From positions 124,001-188,000 of the forward strand of contig NZ_JACJVP010000011.1 in assembly GCF_014212125.1 (NCBI RefSeq): DNA of 64,000 nt, written 5' to 3'. Below are positions 60,053 to 64,000 of the stretch, piece by piece; position 1 is the first letter of the stretch; each line of letters starts with the position of its first letter. Under the pieces are notes generated by a model. The model saw nothing but the letters and a program-made list of their open reading frames with translations, ran no database searches and was not told the DNA's origin. The DNA is from Cohnella nanjingensis. Lineage in GTDB: Bacteria > Bacillota > Bacilli > Paenibacillales > Paenibacillaceae. The translations under genes and the position numbers were made by a program.

Positions 60053-60136
60053 CCCGCTTCGCCCCCGCCTTTCTCGATTTAAGCGTACAGCTAACATTGG
60101 AGCACAAAACGGGATGGCTTGCAACGAGGGGTATTA

Positions 60137-60934
60137 CTACTTCACCTCGTCCGTGCTGGCGATATGCTGGTCGGACGGTAGGCGGGCGAACTTTTCCGTC
60201 GGGATCGCTCCTTGCGGATTGTAGTTGAACTCGTCCGACCCGCGAACCAGATACGCTTTGAACTGCGGAGCTTTGGACAGGTCGCATCTTACATTCGTGC
60301 CGGAATAACGAATGGTCACCCCGTTTCGCCAGCGGGTGGAATGGTTCGCCGGGGAACCGTGAACGATCGCATCGTCATGAAGCGATATTTGTCCCGCTTT
60401 GAGCACGAGCGATTTCGCATCCGTTTCGTAAAACGTTCCCTCCTCAAGCTCCAGCGTCAGAACCGAGTCTCCGGACACGCTTCTGTGCTTGATCAGTCCG
60501 TCTTTGTGGCTTTTCGGAATGACCTGCATCGCTCCGTTCTCTTCGTCCACGTCCGTGAAAGCGAGCCATACCGTCACGGAGTTGTGCGGATGCAGCGGCC
60601 AGTAATAAGCGTCCTGGTGCCATGCGACCGTATCTTTGGAACCCGGGGCTTTAGCGAAAAATTGAGAGCCCCACATGTAAAAGTTCGGCCCCAAAATGCC
60701 TTCGACGTAATCGAGAATTTTCGGGTTCGTACAGACGTCGTACAACCATTTGCTGGACATATGCCATTCCCGGATGGCCGACATTTTCTCGCCGGGCTCA
60801 AGCAACTGGGCTAATTGCTTCAGATTAGCGTTGAGCTGTTCCACTTCCGGCTCGCTGAACACCGGCGCAAGTCCGATCACGTACCCGTTTTCGTGGTACG
60901 AGCTTTTTTGTTCTTCCGTCAAAATGTTTCTCAT
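60137..60934 (-). CDS. phytanoyl-CoA dioxygenase (PhyH)-family Fe(II)/2-oxoglutarate oxygenase
   Basis: 265 aa, jelly-roll oxygenase. Metal ligands: His and Asp in AWHQDAYYW and a distal His in DDAIVHGSPANHS; an Arg about 10 residues later (RNGVTIRY) would hold 2-oxoglutarate. Such enzymes hydroxylate small molecules, including osmolytes, natural products and phosphonates; the substrate here is unknown. ATG 60934 follows AAAGGGG by 9-10 bases. It is the first gene of the leftward operon, directly after the palindromic operator. Confidence 0.88.
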   Translation of the reverse strand: MRNILTEEQKSSYHENGYVIGLAPVFSEPEVEQLNANLKQLAQLLEPGEKMSAIREWHMSSKWLYDVCTNPKILDYVEGILGPNFYMWGSQFFAKAPGSKDTVAWHQDAYYWPLHPHNSVTVWLAFTDVDEENGAMQVIPKSHKDGLIKHRSVSGDSVLTLELEEGTFYETDAKSLVLKAGQISLHDDAIVHGSPANHSTRWRNGVTIRYSGTNVRCDLSKAPQFKAYLVRGSDEFNYNPQGAIPTEKFARLPSDQHIASTDEVK

Positions 60935-60954
60935 CCTGGCAACCCCTTTTGAAT

Positions 60955-61012
60955 AAATTTGTATTATTAAATAATACAAATTTAAAATATGCTATTTCAA
61001 GGATTACGTCAA
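60955..61012 (-). promoter_or_regulatory. promoter and 29-bp perfect palindromic operator of the PhyH-GntR-SIS-ROK operon
   Basis: On the minus strand TTGACG (61007-61012), a 17-bp spacer and TATTTT (60984-60989) make a good promoter. Immediately downstream, over the expected transcription start, lies a perfect palindrome 60955-60983: arms AAATTTGTATTATT and its complement around one A. The form TTTGTAT...ATACAAA recalls AraR-type operators (ATTTGTACGTACAAAT), fitting the GntR/LacI regulator encoded in the operon. Confidence 0.8.
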
Positions 61013-61075
61013 CCCAAAAGGGGCTGTCTCAAACCGGCATTGCCTAGCGACGCCACCATGAATGAAAATGTACGA

Positions 61076-61120
61076 GACCTGTGAATCTGCGTACTCCATA
61101 ATGGAGTTGCAGGTCACAGG
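61076..61120 (+). repeat. orphan imperfect inverted repeat between divergent operons
   Basis: Three nested pairings: CCTGTGA (61078-61084) with TCACAGG (61114-61120), CTGC (61087-61090) with GCAG (61109-61112), CTCCA (61094-61098) with TGGAG (61102-61106). A T-rich stretch follows. No gene ends here, so it is not an ordinary terminator; it may be the remains of a small mobile element. Confidence 0.6.
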
Positions 61121-61247
61121 CGTTTGTATTTTTGGTAGGACATACTCTGGATCTCAAACCAGCGACCTCGGCTGGCGCTTTTTTGTATACATAAAATTAA
61201 ATTTGAAATCTTTTTATAAAGTTATGAAAACAAATAACCATATATTG

Positions 61248-61274
61248 TTGACATATTTAAGGAGGGGTTATAAA
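61248..61274 (+). promoter_or_regulatory. candidate promoter of the SDR-E2-E1 operon
   Basis: TTGACA (61248-61253) and TATAAA (61269-61274) with a 15-bp spacer, shorter than ideal. The gene start is 70 bp downstream. Confidence 0.5.
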
Positions 61275-61343
61275 ATCGAATAAAGATAGGCTTCCAAACT
61301 GGCGAATAACGTTCCGTATCTCTGCGAAAAAGTGGGTGTATTC

Positions 61344-62138
61344 ATGCAATTGCTTGCCAATAAAGTCGCATTCGTAACTGGTGGAGGGAACGGAATCGGC
61401 AAAGCGATATCGGTCGCTCTCGCCCGAGAAGGAGCGGTTGTCGGCATCGCCGATCTGGACGTCGCCTCCGCCGCATCCGTCAGGGATGAAATTAGGGAAG
61501 AGGGCGGAAGGTGCCTCGTCTTTCAGGCGAACGTCACGAACCGGGAAGAAATCGAGCGGTGTATCGGGGAGATGATAACCGAGTACGGCACCATCGATAT
61601 TCTGATCAACAACGTAGGTGGCACGATCCGCAAGCCGATGATCGAGTTCTCGGAGGAGGAATGGGACAGCATCATAGACATTAATCTGAAGAGCACGTTT
61701 CTGTGCTCGAGAATCGCGGGCAAAGTGATGCTGAAGCAGAAGTCGGGTGTCGTCATCAATATTTCATCCATCCACAGCCTGGGCGGCATTCCGAGGCGAA
61801 GCCCGTATGCGACGGCCAAATCGGCCATCAACAGCTTCACCCGGACGATCGCTTGCGAATGGGCGGCCGACGGCGTGAGGATGAATGCCGTCGTACCCGG
61901 ATATATCCTGACGGACGGGCTGGATTACGCCTTCAAGGAGGGAAGCTTGAACCGGCAGGACATGGAGAGAAGAACGCCGCAGGGCAAGCTCGGCACCCCG
62001 CAGGACATAGCGGACGCCGTCGTATTCCTGGCATCCGACAAGGCCAGGTACATTACCGGAACGACGCTGTACGTTGACGGAGGGTATTCCGCTTACCATG
62101 CGCCGGAAATCGCGACTTCGTTGACGCACAACATTTAA
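61344..62138 (+). CDS. short-chain dehydrogenase/reductase (SDR, classical)
   Basis: 264 aa NAD(P)-dependent oxidoreductase. Cofactor motif TGGGNGIGKA; Asp in IADLD favours NAD; NNVGG; catalytic Ser in NISSIHS, Tyr-x-x-x-Lys in YATAKSA; C-terminal DGGYSAY. Full length. ATG 61344 is preferred over GTG 61332, although the ribosome site is weak for both. It heads an operon with 2-oxoacid-dehydrogenase-like subunits, so it may make or use the oxo-substrate of that complex. Acetoin/diacetyl reductase or a sugar-alcohol dehydrogenase are possible. Confidence 0.9.
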   Translation: MQLLANKVAFVTGGGNGIGKAISVALAREGAVVGIADLDVASAASVRDEIREEGGRCLVFQANVTNREEIERCIGEMITEYGTIDILINNVGGTIRKPMIEFSEEEWDSIIDINLKSTFLCSRIAGKVMLKQKSGVVINISSIHSLGGIPRRSPYATAKSAINSFTRTIACEWAADGVRMNAVVPGYILTDGLDYAFKEGSLNRQDMERRTPQGKLGTPQDIADAVVFLASDKARYITGTTLYVDGGYSAYHAPEIATSLTHNI

Positions 62139-62158
62139 TCGAATTATCGGAGGCAGCT

Positions 62159-63439
62159 ATGGCTACCAATATTGTCATACCTTCGCTCGGGTTAACGATG
62201 GAAGAGGGAATCATCGTAGAGTGGCTCGCAAAGGACGGAGAACGGGTTGAAAAAGAAGAAGCCGTCCTGCTCATCGAGACGGACAAAGCGACGGCGGAAG
62301 TCGTCGCACCGGCGACCGGCATTCTCGGCGGCATCGTGGCGCAAGTCGGCGAGGCGTTTCCAGTCGGGGTGAAAGTGGCGACCATCTATGCGACTCATGA
62401 GGAGTACGAGGCTGACCACAATACGGAGACGAGCCGCGGCTCTACGGAAGGAGAGACGCCGGCTGCTGAGGTTCCAGCGATTGAACAGCCGGCCGATCCG
62501 ATTCGGCTTGAGCCGCGGATGCCCGCCCCTCCTTCGGAGCGTGAGGTACGGATCAAAGCGTCGCCCGCCGCGAAGAAGCTGGCCGGGGAGCTGGGCATTC
62601 CGCTCGCGGATGTCGCCGGCACCGGGCCGGGAGGGCGGATACTCGAGTCGAACGTCGCCCTTCATGCGAAGGGGGCGACGGACGAAACGCCGCCGCATCC
62701 GAAGTCTGCGTTCCCTGTGGCCGCGCCGACGGCAGCGCCTCGGGCCGAGCCGCAAGCCGTTTCCGCGATGCGCAAGACGATCGCCCGCAGAATGGTGCAA
62801 TCGAAGCTCGAGACCGCACCGGTTACGATCTTCATGGAGGCAAGAATGGACGAAGCGATAAACCTGCGCGAGCGGCTGAACGACGGTTTGCGGGAGCAGG
62901 GCGGCAGCCTGAAGCTGACGTACGACGCGATTTTTGCGAAAACGGTTGCGCTTGCGATGAAGAACCATCCGCACATGCAGGCGCAATGGGTCGATGACAA
63001 GCTGATCTACCCCGGAGGCGTGCACGTCGGAGTCGCGGTGTCGCTGCCTGACGGTCTCGTCGTGCCCGTCGTCCGAGATGCGGACAGCCGTTCGCTCATG
63101 GCGATCGCCGCCGACATATCGCGGCTTGCGCTGGAGGCGCGGGCGGGCAAGCTGAAGCCGGACGACATGAGGGGCGGTACGGTGACGATTTCCAATCTCG
63201 GCATGTATCCGGTCACAGGCTTCACGCCGGTCATAAATTTGCCGGAAGCCTGCATACTCGGCATCGGCAGCGTTCAAGAGAAGGCTATTGCAGTCGACGG
63301 CGCCTTGACGATCGGCCGAGTTGCCGTGCTGAGTCTGACGTTCGATCATCGGGTAACCGACGGGGCGCCGGCGGCCGCTTTCTTGACGGAGTTCAAATCC
63401 ATCGTGGAGCGGCCCTATCGGCTGTTCCTAGAACACTAA
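62159..63439 (+). CDS. dihydrolipoamide acyltransferase (E2 of a 2-oxoacid or acetoin dehydrogenase complex)
   Basis: 426 aa. Lipoyl domain 1-80 with Lys43 in ETDKAT as attachment site; peripheral-subunit-binding domain about 125-165 (ASPAAKKLAGELG, GTGPGGRI); catalytic domain from about 200, ending TFDHRVTDGAPAA with the catalytic His. Moves the acyl group from E1 to CoA. Begins 20 bp after the SDR gene; E1-alpha follows after 15 bp. In Bacillus aco operons the order is E1-alpha, E1-beta, E2, E3, so E2 before E1 is a different arrangement. Substrate not determinable. Confidence 0.9.
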   Translation: MATNIVIPSLGLTMEEGIIVEWLAKDGERVEKEEAVLLIETDKATAEVVAPATGILGGIVAQVGEAFPVGVKVATIYATHEEYEADHNTETSRGSTEGETPAAEVPAIEQPADPIRLEPRMPAPPSEREVRIKASPAAKKLAGELGIPLADVAGTGPGGRILESNVALHAKGATDETPPHPKSAFPVAAPTAAPRAEPQAVSAMRKTIARRMVQSKLETAPVTIFMEARMDEAINLRERLNDGLREQGGSLKLTYDAIFAKTVALAMKNHPHMQAQWVDDKLIYPGGVHVGVAVSLPDGLVVPVVRDADSRSLMAIAADISRLALEARAGKLKPDDMRGGTVTISNLGMYPVTGFTPVINLPEACILGIGSVQEKAIAVDGALTIGRVAVLSLTFDHRVTDGAPAAAFLTEFKSIVERPYRLFLEH

Positions 63440-63454
63440 TCGAGGGGGAGCGTT

Positions 63455-64000
63455 ATGTCCAAGGCCAACTATTATTTGCAAACGCCTAGAAAACACGAGG
63501 TCACAAGCTTCGACCGAGAGCTCGTGCTGGGTTTCTTGAAGGAGATGGTGCGAATCCGGGAATTCGAGTCGAGGGCCGAGGAGCAGACGCTGGCGGGCAA
63601 CGTCGTGGGCGGCATTCATCTGGCGATAGGTCACGAAGCGGTCGCCGTCGGTGTCATGCAGGCGCTTCGCCGCGAAGATTACGTTACGGGACCGCACCGG
63701 GGACATCATCTCGTGCTGGCCAAAGGCTCCGACATGAAGAACGTCATGGCCGAGTTGTTAGGCAAGGCGACCGGCATTTCGGGCGGGCGCGGCGGCTCCA
63801 TGCATATGGCGGATGCCGAGACGGGACTGCTCGGCGTCAACGGCATCGTAGGCGCTTCGATCGTCATCGCGACGGGCGCCGCGTTCTCGGCGAAATATTT
63901 GGGCCAGGACCGCGTCGCGGTCGCTTTCTTCGGGGACGGGGGCTCGAACAAGGGGCAGTTTCACGAAAGCTTGAACATGGCTTCGATTCTCGACTTGCCC
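63455..64000 (+). CDS. thiamine-diphosphate-dependent E1 alpha subunit (acetoin/2-oxoacid dehydrogenase type), partial
   Basis: The first 182 codons are in the window; the gene runs off the right edge. MVRIREFESRAEE, GGIHLAIGHEAVAVGV, GPHRGHHLVLAKG, and the thiamine-diphosphate motif GDGGSNKGQFHESLN are those of AcoA/PdhA-like E1-alpha. GAGGGGGAG precedes ATG 63455. The E1-beta gene is expected just outside the window. Confidence 0.92.
   Translation, partial: MSKANYYLQTPRKHEVTSFDRELVLGFLKEMVRIREFESRAEEQTLAGNVVGGIHLAIGHEAVAVGVMQALRREDYVTGPHRGHHLVLAKGSDMKNVMAELLGKATGISGGRGGSMHMADAETGLLGVNGIVGASIVIATGAAFSAKYLGQDRVAVAFFGDGGSNKGQFHESLNMASILDLP

Noticed and set aside
61062-61283. 73-codon frame MKMYETCESAYSIMELQVTG
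   Set aside because: It crosses the inverted repeat and the SDR promoter and has no recognisable ribosome site or domain.

Overview
The window looks like chromosome of a high-GC, spore-forming Paenibacillaceae bacterium (Paenibacillus or Cohnella type). The reasons are four carbohydrate ABC importers of the LplB/LplC or UgpA/UgpE type that all lack their own ATPase, a YesM/YesN-like two-component pair, a large membrane-bound AraC regulator, a KinB-like kinase, very large modular secreted glycan enzymes, strong AGGAGG ribosome sites and cre-like sequences. This genus-level call is inference.

Region A (1-26,132): the end of an AraC-type regulator, then a glycan locus on the + strand. It holds permease-permease-binding lipoprotein, a GH42 beta-galactosidase and an aldose-epimerase-like protein, a 1,301-aa secreted protein with an alpha/alpha-toroid-like core, a second permease-permease-lipoprotein set, a 1,949-aa secreted clan-A glycosidase with CBM9, Big2 and FIMAH-like modules, sensor kinase plus response regulator, and a GH105 hydrolase. 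A ZIP metal transporter follows. The set of GH42, GH105, YesMN-like regulators and importer resembles the B. subtilis yes rhamnogalacturonan locus, but no recognisable PL11 or PL9 lyase is present. In-frame 15-bp and 18-bp repeats and 52-bp intergenic repeats are scattered through it.

Region B (26,133-42,489): an AraR-like GntR/LacI regulator, binding lipoprotein, GH5-like lipoprotein, membrane-anchored Ig-like protein, two permeases, SGNH esterase lipoprotein, GH2 beta-mannosidase-like and GH38 alpha-mannosidase-like enzymes, then a membrane AraC regulator. The enzyme set points to a (perhaps acetylated) mannose-containing glycan.

Region C (42,490-48,548): a fourth importer (permease, permease, lipoprotein) and a secreted beta-helix protein with three ricin-like repeats.

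Region D (48,549-57,265): tRNA-Leu(CAG), then a visibly more AT-rich segment: MFS exporter plus GAPDH in one operon, a divergent TetR regulator, a KinB-like kinase, a collision between a truncated alpha-galactosidase-like gene and a truncated ssuB-like gene, GNAT and HisC-like genes. It ends at a second, aberrant copy of the tRNA-Leu with its terminator. This looks like an acquired or rearranged island.

Region E (57,379-64,000): a leftward operon (PhyH dioxygenase, GntR/LacI regulator, SIS isomerase, ROK kinase) that starts at a promoter with a perfect 29-bp palindrome, divergent from a rightward operon (SDR dehydrogenase, lipoyl acyltransferase E2, E1-alpha) that is cut by the window end.
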